A DNA stretch of 64,000 bases, from contig VZRG01002083.1 of NCBI GenBank assembly GCA_013397435.1, forward strand, positions 4,841 through 68,840. The letters are read 5' to 3'. A program made the translations under genes and the position numbers. The notes beneath the pieces were generated by a model, which worked only from the letters and a program-made list of their open reading frames with translations, did no database searches and was not told where the DNA came from. Positions 53,553-64,000 of this stretch are shown piece by piece (position 1 is the stretch's first letter; each line of letters begins with the position of its first letter). The DNA comes from Erythrocercus mccallii. Lineage: Eukaryota > Chordata > Aves > Passeriformes > Dicruridae.

Positions 53553-56500
53553 CTATAAGTGAACAACATTTTAATGATTACTCCAAACACAGTTTAACCA
53601 AAAAGCAGTAGTAATTCTGCACCTACCAATAAAATAATTATTCAGAATTAGTTCATTAACTTTCTGAAAATTCAATTAAATTACAGCTATATAACATTAT
53701 ATATTACTGATTAACCTTAATATTTTTAAACAGTTAACTGACAATCTATTATACACCTCTCATGATTCACTACATACAAAGAGGGCTAAATTTTAGAAGT
53801 CCCTAAGAATGTCCTTAAAAGCCCAAAATCCACTTATGGTTTATTTAAACACTTATAATAAAAATATAGTTGCATTTTTGTGATAAATGTGTATGCCAGA
53901 GTGAGGTTTTTTGTGATTTTTATTTTATTATTTGATTTTGTTTGGGGGTGTGGATTTTGTGCTTTTTTTGTTGGTTGACTTTGTTCAGGTTTTTGTTTAG
54001 TTTTGTTTTAAATTAGGACTATGAAATTTTCTATCTAAGGAATTATACTTTCTCCAGAAAAATCTTTTCGACAACTTACAGAAATTGCTCAAGGACCTTG
54101 GAGCAATTTACAAACAAATTCAGAAAAGAAACTTACCGTGTGAACAAAAAATGTCTTAAAATTCTTGGCTTCTGGACGCAACTCTAAAGACCATGGAATT
54201 TCTCCCTTTAGAACTTTGTTGACAGGATCCACATAATATAGGTGGGGCCCTTCTGTAAGCAGGAGTTGGCGCCGACGTGCAAACAATCCCTAACAAAAAA
54301 AGTAGAAGCAGCAATGCAAAAAAAAAAAAAAACAAACCCATAAGGGAATTAAAATGTAAATTTACACATCTCTGAATGGAATAATGAAGGCAGGATAAAA
54401 CCAGCTCAGTGCTAGGATGGAGTATTTGGGTTTGAAGGGGTCTTTAACTTTACCTATTTGACCTCACTCCTTTTTTATGGTGTTGCAGTGCATTTCTACT
54501 ACATGGCAAAACACAAGTACTATTTTAGGAAAGTATCTTCAAGTTCTAGCAAAACATAAGACACCTAGCAGTACAGAGTGAAGCAGAATCTATTTCTCAA
54601 AGAAATCAATAGTCATGATTTTGTAGAAAAGACTACAAAGAACCAGGCAGTAACTTAGAAGAAAGAGAACCTTCTTTCCTCTAAAGCTGATGCAGACTAT
54701 CCTTGCTTATCTGTAAACTGCTTAAGTTAACACTTATAGTTGTTCTAATGCCACCTCTGCCTCTTTCAGGATAAAGGCACAAAGTCAGATCCAGGCAAAA
54801 AAAACCACAGGTGAGAACAACATGGGCTTGTATTTAATTTTTTGGTTCAAAACACATTCAGACATGCATCAAGAAAGAGTGTTTATTAGAATATATCAGA
54901 TTGGAAGGAGGAGGACAAGCAGATGTTCATTTGCCACAATCTCAAAATGAAAGCATCAATAGCAAATTTACTTAGGCTTTTCCAAGAAATCAAGAGCACA
55001 GCACTAAATCAAGGAAAAAAACAATCTACTCACAAGAAAACACTGAATTTTTAAAAATATCTTGTTATTAGGTGACAAATTGTTTAAACAAGGAAGCTTT
55101 AAAATGGGCTGCTTATCTATGCAGCAACGGTGCAAAAATTTGACAGCTAATCTTGTTACAGAAAATTAAGAAAAACCCTTACCTTTCTTTTGTCCACTGG
55201 ACCCATTTTTAGGATTAAGTTATTCTCTACAAACTGATGCCTTAGAAAAAGAAAAGTAACTATTACTCCAGAAGTAATTCTTTCACAGAAACAGCTATAA
55301 CGATCAAGCAGTTTTTCATGTCAGTCCCTAGCATGTACTTCTCCATGAGAGTCCTGAACAACTTTAGTTCATGAGTTTTGGACTCTTCCTTAGCCCAGAC
55401 CAGAGAGTTTTTTCTAAAATTTGACAGCAGGTAAAAAAACCGACCAAACAAAACCAACAAAAAACCGCAACAAAACAGCAACAAAAAAATCCCAACAAAA
55501 ACCACCAACCAAAAAACTAACAAAACCAAACAAAACAGCAACAAAAAAATCCCAACAAAAACCACCAACCAAAAAACTAACAAAACCAAACAAAACAGCA
55601 ACAAAAAATAAACAAGAAAACCCCAAACCAACCACCCCAAAAACCCTAATCCCACCCCCCAAGGAAAAACAACAACAACAAAAAATACACACATGAGAGA
55701 CTTCTCTAAAGAGTGAAAAGAAATGCTGTTATATAGTCTGGAGGTATTTTTGGTTAGATATCCACAGAATATTATCATGCAAAAAATTCCAACAACTTAT
55801 GGCATCTGTAAAAAAGGAGGAACCTTTTCTAGTTCTAGGACTGTAGAGCGAAGACTCCGCAGCACAGGATAGCGTCATTCTGCCTATCTTATAAACACAC
55901 TCCACATCATCTTCTAGACCTTGTAAATTTTAGAAATATAATATTAGGGTTTTGCTGCTATTGCTTTAAAAATAGTAGCCAAGAAAAATCTAGTTGCTAA
56001 TTGTTTACTTGAAAATATGAAAATTGACATATATTAATTTGAATCAGAATCACTTATTTTTCAGGATTCTTTATTGCTGTGCAAGTTATTTAGCTACATT
56101 CAAAGATCCTACCAAGGATTTCCACCAGCTTGTTTTGCCAGAAGTAACCTCTTTTCATCTTCAGAAAACTGTAAATCCAGCTCAAAGGAATTGTTGTCCA
56201 GATCATGAATATACTGTTCAATATTTCCTCCTGATGTCTGTGGTGTACTTGTCTCTGCAGCAGACAGTGAATGGGAAGAGGCAGAACTAGAAACTTGCAT
56301 GCAACCGAACTGACTCAGGAGATTGTCATACTAAAGGAGGAAACAAAATGAAGTAATTAAATGTCTTTTATTAAAAAGCTTATTTTGCAATAAACTGTGG
56401 CTTTTAATTTAAGCATGCTTTAATTTATTTTGCTTTTGGGCAAAACCCCAGCCTACTGCCTCTAGATCAGCAACCATTTATGCAAAAAAGTATGATTGAT

Positions 56501-59500
56501 CAAAAGCAAGCCAGCCTTGCTTTTTCAAAGTACTCACTTTATCAGAAAACAAATGCTGATTTAAGTAAAAATTTAACCAGCCATTTTTATTAGACTCTTA
56601 AGAATTAAAATCTTCATTAAAATACAACTAATCAGTAGTTTCATTATAATATTTATATTATATTTAAAATATTTATATTAATATTCAATAATTATGCTAT
56701 AATTAAAGTCTCAGGCAGCATCAGAGCCAAATATAGTAGTAGACAAACATACATTTCCATAACAGTCTTCATCATCCTCTGACATAGCAGGTAAATATGC
56801 TGTAAGTTTAGGGGGTGTCTGAAGATGTAGGTTCTCCCACACAATGGATTCGAAGAAGGGGTGAGCCTTAAGAGGTCCATATCCGCCCATTTCTTCACAA
56901 CCTAATCGGTTGGTAGCATCTAGAACCTAAGCAAATTAAAATGAAGTGAAGCTGCATAAAATAATGACAAAGGGCAAGCATTATTCACATTTGCAAAGCG
57001 CCATGTGAAAACATAAAACCAGTTTGTCCCCCTTCCCTAAGCACAGGTATCTATAATATAAGGATGTTGTTTATAATAAAAAATGTTATTTGCCAGTATT
57101 TCTGTCAGTGTGTGTCAAAAACAACATTTTCTATTAGTTTGGCTCACAGATCTAAGGACAGGAGCACTTCTTTAGGTTCACACAATTTTTTGGCTTTGCT
57201 TCTTTGTAAAGACTGAAACAAACATACAGAGAAGGCCTGATGAAGCACACCTCATTTAAGTTTAGTCCACCATCACATTCTAGTGATGCAAGAAGCTGTG
57301 GAAACTATAGTTGGTGTCAAACATCAACCTCTCAAGCACCTTAAAATGACACAATTCTCAGGATACAACCAGGTTAATACAACCTGGACTTCACCATTCA
57401 GGAGACACTGGCTCGGCCATAGAACTGGTCTTGGACACAGGAACACATTGATAGGCCTTTTAGGTTGTATTTACAATCATCCACAAAGGTAAGCGTTTCC
57501 TCCTCATCCCCTACTAATATGATAGACTATTGAACTTAAAAACCTTATAGCACCTAAAATGATCTCTGCAGATTCATTTGACTGTCATGACTATAATCTC
57601 ACTGATGGAACACAACTACTTTTTCTTCCTACTTGTCAAACCTTCACAGGCGCAGTAATTCTTAAGCTGATACTATTGAGACATGTTAAGTGCAAGGTAA
57701 CTGCATGCTAAAATGCAAGGCAGCTGGATTTATATTGTAATGAATATTGCAATTACAATTACAATTTTATCTGCCTGTGATGTACAGAATGCTGTTTTCA
57801 ACTAAATGATTCCTTATACAACTCAAAAACAATTAATCTGAGAACTACATAAGCCTAAGTATTTGAATCTTAATTTCTGTTTGTAATGCACAGTATCTAG
57901 AATTGTTTGCTTCCATTTCATAGAAAGACATTCCTTGTCCATACTTTAGAAGTCAGATAAAAAAAAATCAAAGTGCTGTTTAATAACAGATATTGATTTT
58001 CAAGACAGTCCCCTACACAGTCAATCCCCACAGATGTTCATATTATAAGATTTGCAAGACTGCATAGAAACTTTGATGTTTCCAATGTCATCAAACCATT
58101 TAATGACAAATCAATTTCAGTGATACCTTCTCTTTCAAGAAGTTAGGTATTTAGGTACTTGGTCAGTTATAAAATCCACCAAGACAAGTGTACTACATTC
58201 AAGAAGAAAAGCACAAATATTTACCAATAGCTTTTCCACAAGGTCTTTTGCCTTGGGAAAAAATTTTTCTGGGAAGTCATATTCCAACTTTATTATCTTC
58301 TGGAATATAAGATATTCATTTCTGCAGAAGAGAAAAATATTAACTTTTGTTATTAGTTCTCCATGGTTCTTTTACCTTAACCTGAATAACCCAGACAAAC
58401 ATTAAACAAGAAATCTAAAAGTTACATTTCCATTAATCTTCCTAGAGTGAAGGAGTACTATGATACTGTAAGCACCAGATACGTGAGCAATAACAAGAAA
58501 AGCTCAAATGACTCAACAGAGAGCTTTGAGAATATGCCTTATCAACCTCTTCACATATAGTTACCTAGTTACCACCATGGCACAAATTACAAATGTGAAA
58601 TTCTAAGATAGCTTAAGGAATCTCTCTCTCTCAGGAACTCTAGTTATAGCTGTCTAAGCAACTCATGACATCAAAAAGGACAAATAAAAGCAGGCATGAC
58701 ATTAATACTGCATCATGATGCAGATCATGCTCTGCATCATGAAAGTACTTCAGAACTGATAATAAGGTAAAAATCTAATCAGAGACAATATATTTATGAA
58801 CCACATGTAAATAATTAGCTCAAATTTCTTACCCAGCTCTAAATGGAGGCAATCCAGCTACAAGTTGATATATTATGCATCCCAGAGCCCAGAGGTCAGA
58901 GCTTCAAATCAAAGAGAAAAAAACATAGCATCTCTTTATAAAAGAAATTTTTAAAACATAATTTTAAAAAAAAATTCTTAACCTTCTGCTACTTAGAACA
59001 TAGCATGAACCCAGTGGACAAACCTGCTTTGTATAATTTCCACACTATTTTCACTTCAGCCCTTGACAGAAGAGTAGGCTGGCAACACAACTTTCAAGAA
59101 AAAACTTTAGAGTAACAGTCCCACAAAAACTGACTCCAAGAACAAGTGGAAGACCACTGAATTCTCAGTCAAAATAATGCATATGTAATGACTCTGAAAA
59201 GAATACTGATTATCCACATGACGATTCAAAGATGCATCCAACTTAATTCAATATATGCTCCTTCAGAGTTAAAATACTTTAAATATTTGATTTTAAAAAA
59301 AGAATATATTACAATACAGTTTTTTACCTTTTTCACTTAAAGCTTTTCTTAAGACACAGACAAAACGACAGGCTATAATGGTACGTGAGGGAAAGCTACG
59401 TTTTAGTGTGGTGGGCAAAGGAAAGTTAGGTTTTAGTGTGCTGGCCTGAAAGAACACTTTTAACTTATTTTACCTCGAGGTGAGCTAGCCATAGATTTGA

Positions 59501-62500
59501 TTAAAGCTTCAAAATTCTCATGGAAGACTAAAATACTAAGAAAGACTTAAAACTACTCAAATTAAAGAGTTTTGTGTACAGATGAGGCATTATGCTACTT
59601 CTAAAAGGAGATGATATTCTGATTAAGTCTTTCCATTAGCCAAAACAGTAAAAAGCTCTTCACCCAAATAAAATGTAAAAAGTCTGATGGTATCTCTATC
59701 ACGTCAAGAAATGCTAGCACAAATTACTACACCTATTCATATAAATGATCCATTTTACCTATGATTTGTCAGCCACTAGCTTACTCTTCCATCATTGCAA
59801 TAAAATAAATAAACACATTCAGTAGGTTACCATCAACAAGCGATTTTAATGAGTTAAGAAATTTCTTAAGGGCATCACTCATACCAGGCAGAGAGATGAG
59901 CTTTAAAATGTTGCAAATCCTAAATACAGCTTAGGAAACATGACTGCAAACTGATCTAAATACAAGTCAAAGAAAGCTGCAGCCTTCTCCTTAACTGAAC
60001 AGCATGTGATATTCTGTTGTGACTACAGAAGGAAATATCATATTTGAGCAATCTTATATAAAATGGAATTAGAATGATTATATTACTTGAATAACAGAAA
60101 AAAGTTTTTCCAATCTATTTATGGGTAAGAAATCCAACTTCACCTTACATACCTCCTTTTCCAACAACACCCAATTCTGTTAGTAGAACTCAAAAAAGTA
60201 GATTAGCTGAGGAAACCAGCCCTCAGACAACAACCAATACTTGATAAGAAAAAAATTTTCAAGCTCTCTTAAAATACTCAAGCATCTTGTTTCTTTAAAA
60301 TACTAAGCTTGCTTGCTTGATTGATTTATTCACTCCTCCCCATTTGGCAGTTTCCTGACAGTCAGTAAAGTTCTGGAATATAGAGTCCTCACCTTTTACA
60401 GGCAGATTTCTCTGTCAGCAGCTCTGGAGAAACATACTGTGCTGTCCCTACAAATGAGTTTGCCCGTGCTGTTAAGGAAATAGAAAGAAATAAGCAAATA
60501 CATACTTATATATAAGCCAATATTCCCCTTCCTCCCCTGTCTCCACCCAGTTAAAAAAATAACAAACCCAAAAGGCAATCCACTGCAAGTTACATAATGA
60601 TGCAAAGAACCCAGGAGAATTTAACTTCTCTACCTATCCACAAAACCTGCTTGGAAGAAACGAATCAATCTCAGTGATACCTAATTGGTTCAAGAAGCTA
60701 GGCATTTAGGTACTTACTTAGTTATAAAATCTACCAAGTTTGCTACAGTCAAGAAAAAAAGTCATTTGAATTCAGTTCAGCCTAGTGCCTTTTTCAGGCA
60801 TTGTTTGCAGCATCTATTTACAGCCTATTAATAACAATTGCAGGCATTTTAATTCTATAACATTCACATTTGTGCAATTCTGACAGCCACTGAAGTTAAA
60901 CATGTAATCAGACTTAAAACTTACTGTATCGGGTGAGCCATGGTACCTAATTGTTTGTATTCTTGTCTTGCAAATGAAAACTAAGTAATCTGAAGTAGTT
61001 CAACTTCCAAGTATATCTGGTAATCTTGCTGGTATTCCACCACACCAAATATTACCTCCTCTTACATAATCTAAGTAGTGACAGTCCAAACTGTTTCGAG
61101 ATCTTTTAGTGATTTAGGTGAGGTAATAATATTTGAAGGTCACAATCTGGTAAATACAACATATGTACATTTTCAAAGGATCACTTGCTATAATTATTGG
61201 TCTCACATAATAAATAATAGCAAACCTTGTCTGCTATCTGCAGATAATACTTTTGCTGTTCCGAAGTCTGTTATTTGAATGTGCATATCTTCATTTAATA
61301 AGATGTTCTCTGGCTTAAGGTCCCTGGGAAAGACAGATTTTTATATTCAAACAGTATACAAATTAAAGTTGAAAAACTGTCTAGTGACTTAGGTATATAA
61401 TACTATAATAAATGATGCAGATATTCTATAAACATTGTTACAACAATTTCTCTAACTTGTAGCTGTCAACCTGCAGACTAACAGATTTTGGTAAATCCAT
61501 TAATTAACTGGCTTTTTTTAATATCAAGTAAATAGTAATCTCAAAACTACACAACTGTGCATGTCACATGTTCAAAAATTTTAAAAAACCAAGACAGACA
61601 AAAAACCCAAACAAATCCCAACAAAACCCCCTCCTCACAAAAACACACACAAAACCCCAAGCTCCTTCACTCCAAAGCCTTAATTTAAATAACATCTGAC
61701 TGATTGATATGACATTAAGATTTTCTACGTCTGTTTCTAGAAAACGCCTCAGTGCCAAACTCCAGTTAGTCAAACACTGGCAAACCCAGCCCCAGCTAAA
61801 TGTCCCGACCAGGTAAGAACCTTAGATCACCTCCATGCATAATCTGCATTTCAAAGGCATGCCAACTATTTGCATAGACACCGCCCCGATTCTGAATAAA
61901 ACCAGACTTCACAGTATCACAAACACAATAGATAGCAGTACAGAGTTAGATGCCAAAAGGTGCATTAGAAATAACTTAAGAGCATTCAGCTACACTGATA
62001 TGATATGCCTTTGCAACAAGTTTCCTTAACTGATCCAAAAAAACCCTACATACTTCCCTCCTAGGCAGAATCTTTTAATGCTTCTAAAGAAATCTAGGAG
62101 CATGGGAGTTGTTTTGTTTGACTGGTAAGAAAATAGCAGTAAAAGCTGAAAATTGTTTCTGTCAATCACTGTGCAGTGTTATTTTCTTCAGATTACAGTG
62201 GAAAAGTATGAGTTGTACAGTTTAAAGTCTGGAAACTAGCACAGAGAGTAATAAGTTGTAAAAATCCTGTTGATTTTCCTGTGCCTGTCCTAAGAGAGAA
62301 GTAGAAAATACATTAATGGAATGGACCCTTTTAACAGTTCTGTGTAGGGCTTTTTTAAGATACGTATGTATGTAGATTTATTGTACCCTATACACACTTA
62401 TGTATACTGTTTATATCATATATTGTATACCTACATCAATACTGGAATATGGATCTACAGCCACATACAAGAATAGATACATAAAAAGATATCTGTAATA

Positions 62501-63798
62501 AATTTTCCAGGGTAGCCTGACATCTTAAAGTGGTTCTATCTCATGTCCTATTTCTTCAAGCAGAAAAAAATCCCAAGAGTTTTCAGGCACTGCTAGAGCC
62601 GTGGCCTCATAAACATCATACTAAGTTCCCTAATTTCACAATTCCACTGTTTTCTTTTGAGCTCCTCATAGGATCCTTCATATAAAAACAAATATAAAGC
62701 AGCTCTTATCCAATATGAGGTTTCCAATATAGGCTTAGTAACACTGACAATCATGCTACGTTCATTTTATAAGCATTCTCTCAGCCTAAACACATGAACT
62801 GTAAAATCAAAGTGGAACTGGGAGTTCTTGAAATTCCCCCCGCCCCTGTAGAAAATCTTATGCTTTCAGTACTCTCCACATCCACCCCCTTAGATTCTAA
62901 TTCAAATTATTTCACAAAAACTAGTATTTAAAAGGAAAAACTGTTTTTGTAATAACTGAAAGAAATAATGCTATCAGAATTACAATCAGTCAGCTTTTTG
63001 CCAACTAGCATCTAGTGTCCTATGGCAACTGCTTGGTAACCTAGACACATGAGATTTCTTACCCAAAAAGTTCTGCAGCTCAGATGCCTAGCACATAAAG
63101 CTTTATTTAATAAACATGAATGACAAAACATGATTATCCAAACAATATATTACATCAAGTACAACTTCAAAAGTACTACTCAAAACTTTGCTAATTTCAC
63201 CACTTACCTAATTATTGTGCAGCTGCAGCTTTGTGGAAATTGTTCACTCAGTGAAAACTGATATAGATTAATTTTACCTGATTATATAGTACATTATATA
63301 GTACACATTAAGCTACACACGAAAAGAATCCTAGTTACCTTTGCTACATAACAGAACAGGACAAAAAGTAGTTAAACAAGATGTCAGTTTCTGGTTTTCA
63401 GGCCAACTCATGAAATGTTAATTCAGGGCCAGAAGGTTTTCTTACTTTTTCCTGCTCCAACAGTTGGTATAACAGTGATTGGCTCTCTTCCTCAAGTTTG
63501 CTATGTTTAGCTACTGATGCTGATCAAATACAATTTGTGCTCTTTAGCTTTCAAAAAAATCCACCTTTGCTTTTAACTTAACAAAGCACATTTCTAGAAA
63601 AAAACCCCACCTCTTACATGATGAACTGCATGTCTGTCTCAACTTTGTATTACCTGTGAATTATTCCTTTGCCATGCAAATACTCCAGGGCTGATACAAT
63701 TTCAGCAGTATAAAACCTCGTACAGGTCTCATCAAATGAGCCAATTTTGCGTATATACTTCAGCAGCTCTCCATTTTTGGCATAGCTAAGTCCAAAAT
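53445..63798 (-). CDS. PDPK1: 3-phosphoinositide-dependent protein kinase 1, partial (hinge to C-terminus, ten exons)
   Basis: PDK1 is the master AGC kinase. Its PH domain binds PIP3 at the plasma membrane, and it phosphorylates the activation loops of AKT, S6K, SGK, RSK and PKC. The exons present are 63798-63654, 61323-61226, 60468-60393, 58901-58833, 58321-58225, 56926-56753, 56330-56113, 55240-55183, 54289-54137 and 53552-53445. They join in frame to about 398 codons, from Tyr156 of human numbering to the stop. Visible elements are the hinge LSYAKNGELL, the catalytic loop HRDLKPEN (Asp205), DFG, the activation-loop Ser241 in ANSFVGT, SPE, DLWALG, and the linker ending IEQYIHDLD. The PH domain begins LILKMGPVDKRKG with the lipid-binding RRR. 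The N-terminal exons, with the glycine loop, Lys111 and Glu130, lie outside the window. Confidence 0.97.
53553..54136 (-). other. PDPK1 intron before the last exon
   Basis: This 0.58-kb intron includes a T/G-rich stretch on the plus strand at about 53905-54012. Nothing else was recognised. Confidence 0.6.
54137..54289 (-). CDS. PDPK1: PDPK1 PH-domain exon
   Basis: A 153-base, 51-codon, phase-0 exon with a GTTAG acceptor and a GTAAGT donor. It encodes GLFARRRQLLLTEGPHLYYV, then DPVNKVLKGEIPWS and KNFKTFFVHT. Its ARRR carries Arg472 and Arg474 of the inositide pocket. Confidence 0.97.
54290..55182 (-). other. PDPK1 intron within the PH-domain region
   Basis: This 0.9-kb AT-rich intron contains an A-run near 54319. 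No mobile element was recognised. Confidence 0.6.
55183..55240 (-). CDS. PDPK1: PDPK1 exon at the start of the PH domain
   Basis: This 58-base exon completes a split Trp codon and encodes HQFVENNLILKMGPVDKRK. Its final KRK includes Lys465 and Lys467 of the phosphoinositide site. The acceptor is TCTAAG and the donor GTAAGG. Confidence 0.97.
55431..55685. repeat. A/C-rich minisatellite with an exact 60-bp period
   Basis: Within an A/C-rich block, a 60-bp unit starting caaaacagcaacaaaaaaat and ending caaaaccaaa is repeated identically from 55471 for about 2.3 copies (to about 55608). It is in a PDPK1 intron, about 230 bp from the splice acceptor of the next exon (55240). Long mirrored ORFs on both strands (20-residue repeats) come from the 60-bp period and are not genes. 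Confidence 0.92.
55686..56112 (-). other. PDPK1 intron remainder upstream of the minisatellite
   Basis: Ordinary AT-rich intron sequence between the minisatellite and the donor of the linker exon. Nothing was recognised. Confidence 0.55.
56113..56330 (-). CDS. PDPK1: PDPK1 linker exon
   Basis: This 218-base exon has a TTTAG acceptor and a GTAGGA donor. It encodes YDNLLSQFGCMQVSSSASSH, a Ser/Thr-rich linker, and then IEQYIHDLDNNSFELDLQF and the KRLLLAKQAGGNP approach to the PH domain. The Ser/Thr-rich part differs most from human. Confidence 0.97.
56753..56926 (-). CDS. PDPK1: PDPK1 end of kinase domain exon
   Basis: A 174-base, 58-codon, phase-0 exon. It encodes VLDATNRLGCEEMGGYGPLK, then AHPFFESIVWENLHLQTPPK and the acidic end SEDDEDCYGN. 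The acceptor is CTTAG and the donor GTATGT. Confidence 0.97.
56927..58224 (-). other. PDPK1 intron with one copy of a duplicated segment
   Basis: This 1.3-kb intron ends next to the previous exon with a segment at 58109-58214 that is about 80% identical to 60663-60764. Otherwise it is AT-rich and unremarkable. Confidence 0.6.
58109..58214. repeat. Dispersed repeat, copy 1 of 2
   Basis: It shares aatcaatttcagtgatacc, gtatttaggtactt and agttataaaatccaccaag with 60663-60764, with scattered mismatches. It sits 10 bases downstream of a PDPK1 exon donor. I do not recognise the family. Confidence 0.75.
58225..58321 (-). CDS. PDPK1: PDPK1 kinase C-lobe exon
   Basis: This 97-base exon completes a Gly codon and encodes NEYLIFQKIIKLEYDFPEKF followed by FPKAKDLVEKLL. 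The acceptor is CTGCAG and the donor GTAAAT. PKAKDL reads PKARDL in human, a conservative change. Confidence 0.97.
58708..58723. repeat. Perfect 16-bp palindrome with a nearby half repeat
   Basis: CTGCATCATGATGCAG is its own reverse complement, and its left half recurs at about 58732-58742. It lies in a short PDPK1 intron about 110 bp from the donor of the neighbouring exon (58833). Confidence 0.85.
58833..58901 (-). CDS. PDPK1: PDPK1 kinase helix-F exon
   Basis: A 69-base exon that completes a Ser codon and encodes SDLWALGCIIYQLVAGLPPF followed by RA, ending in two bases of Gly. DLWALG is the helix-F anchor of kinases. The donor is GTAAGA. Confidence 0.97.
58902..60392 (-). other. PDPK1 intron with a 30-bp tandem duplication
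   Basis: This 1.5-kb intron includes two adjacent 30-bp units at 59390-59419 and 59420-59449, each starting ggaaag and containing gttttagtgtg. Otherwise nothing was recognised. Confidence 0.6.
60393..60468 (-). CDS. PDPK1: PDPK1 activation-loop exon
   Basis: This 76-base exon has an AACAG acceptor and a GTGAGG donor. It encodes RANSFVGTAQYVSPELLTEK followed by SACK. The Ser in ANSFVGT is the autophosphorylated Ser241 that makes PDK1 constitutively active. SPE replaces the usual APE. Confidence 0.97.
60469..61225 (-). other. PDPK1 intron with the second repeat copy
   Basis: This 0.76-kb intron contains the second copy of the duplicated segment (60663-60764). No other feature was recognised. 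Confidence 0.6.
60663..60764. repeat. Dispersed repeat, copy 2 of 2
   Basis: About 80% identical to 58109-58214 over about 100 bp in the same orientation. It lies two exons upstream in the transcript. It may be a local duplication or a member of an interspersed repeat family. Confidence 0.75.
61226..61323 (-). CDS. PDPK1: PDPK1 catalytic-loop and DFG exon
   Basis: This 98-base exon completes the HRD arginine and encodes DLKPENILLNEDMHIQITDF followed by GTAKVLSADSRQ. It holds catalytic Asp205, Lys207 and Asn210, and the DFG motif. The acceptor is CCCAG. The donor GTTTGC is an unusually weak splice site. Confidence 0.97.
61324..63653 (-). other. PDPK1 intron, largest in the window
   Basis: This 2.3-kb AT-rich intron contains an A/C-rich tract at about 61578-61665 and TATA-type alternating sequence near 62360-62470. 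No coding exon or CR1 was recognised. Confidence 0.6.
63654..63798 (-). CDS. PDPK1: PDPK1 kinase hinge exon
   Basis: A 145-base exon that starts with two bases of a Tyr codon and encodes FGLSYAKNGELLKYIRKIGS, then FDETCTRFYTAEIVSALEYL and HGKGIIH, ending inside the HRD arginine. It covers the ATP-site hinge (Ser160, Ala162) and helices D and E. The acceptor is TTCAG. Upstream exons are outside the window. Confidence 0.97.
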
Positions 63799-64000
63799 CT
63801 GAATGTAACTTAGTTAAGGTTTATCTCTAAGCCACTCTAAAACAAAAATCCCCACATCTTATTCCGAAGAGAAGAATACTACTAAAAATACATGAACAAC
63901 AGGGAAGAAGTTGGTTAATTTGAAATTTTACAAGTAGCAATCCCAAATCATTTCTTAAATATATTAACAACCTAGGACATGAATCCAAATTTCTTAGCAT
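63799..64000 (-). other. PDPK1 intron, runs off the window
   Basis: Intron sequence 5' of the hinge exon. The exons encoding the N-lobe and N-terminus should follow beyond base 64000. Confidence 0.7.

Noticed and set aside
55263..55778. 171-codon minus ORF and 91-codon plus ORF with 20-residue repeats
   Set aside because: Both come from the 60-bp minisatellite in a PDPK1 intron. No splice or start context supports a gene.

Overview
The window is vertebrate nuclear DNA, most likely from a bird. The coding signal is a set of short exons with GT/AG splice sites in long AT-rich introns, two CpG islands mark promoters, and the recognisable interspersed repeats are CR1 LINE 3' ends of the avian type. 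No bacterial, viral or organellar genes were recognised. The species cannot be named from the sequence.

Three protein-coding genes lie head-to-tail on the minus strand. From high to low coordinates (the direction of transcription) they are PDPK1 (3-phosphoinositide-dependent kinase 1), KCTD5 (BTB-domain adaptor of cullin-3 ligases) and UBE2I (UBC9, the SUMO-conjugating enzyme). UBE2I has a complete coding sequence in six coding exons (2252-10211); its 158-residue product matches the human protein as I recall it. Its promoter CpG island lies at about 13250-14350, so exon 1 is non-coding. KCTD5 has a complete coding sequence in six exons (22186-47994, 228 aa), with its CpG-island promoter at about 47560-48230. 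PDPK1 is represented by its last ten coding exons (53445-63798), from the kinase hinge to the C-terminal PH domain. Its N-terminal exons lie beyond base 64000. Every exon junction was checked for splice sites and reading-frame continuity. No shared pathway is needed to explain the linkage: the products act in SUMO conjugation, ubiquitin-ligase/G-beta-gamma regulation and AKT/AGC-kinase activation.

The most notable signal is an extra, in-frame, diverged copy of KCTD5 exon 5 at 35095-35211, with intact splice sites, in the intron upstream of the canonical exon 5 (29224-29349). Both copies are phase 0, and retained residues often differ only by synonymous codons. This suggests a mutually exclusive or cassette exon that would change the C-terminal domain. 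Other points of interest are a perfect MORE-type POU palindrome at 16466-16477 inside a 45-bp inverted repeat, a probable PDPK1 poly(A) site only about 250 bp upstream of the KCTD5 start codon, an exact 60-bp tandem repeat in a PDPK1 intron, and a roughly 105-bp duplicated segment in two PDPK1 introns. The remaining tens of kilobases are introns, UTRs and intergenic DNA in which I see only simple A/C-rich tracts and four CR1 fragments.
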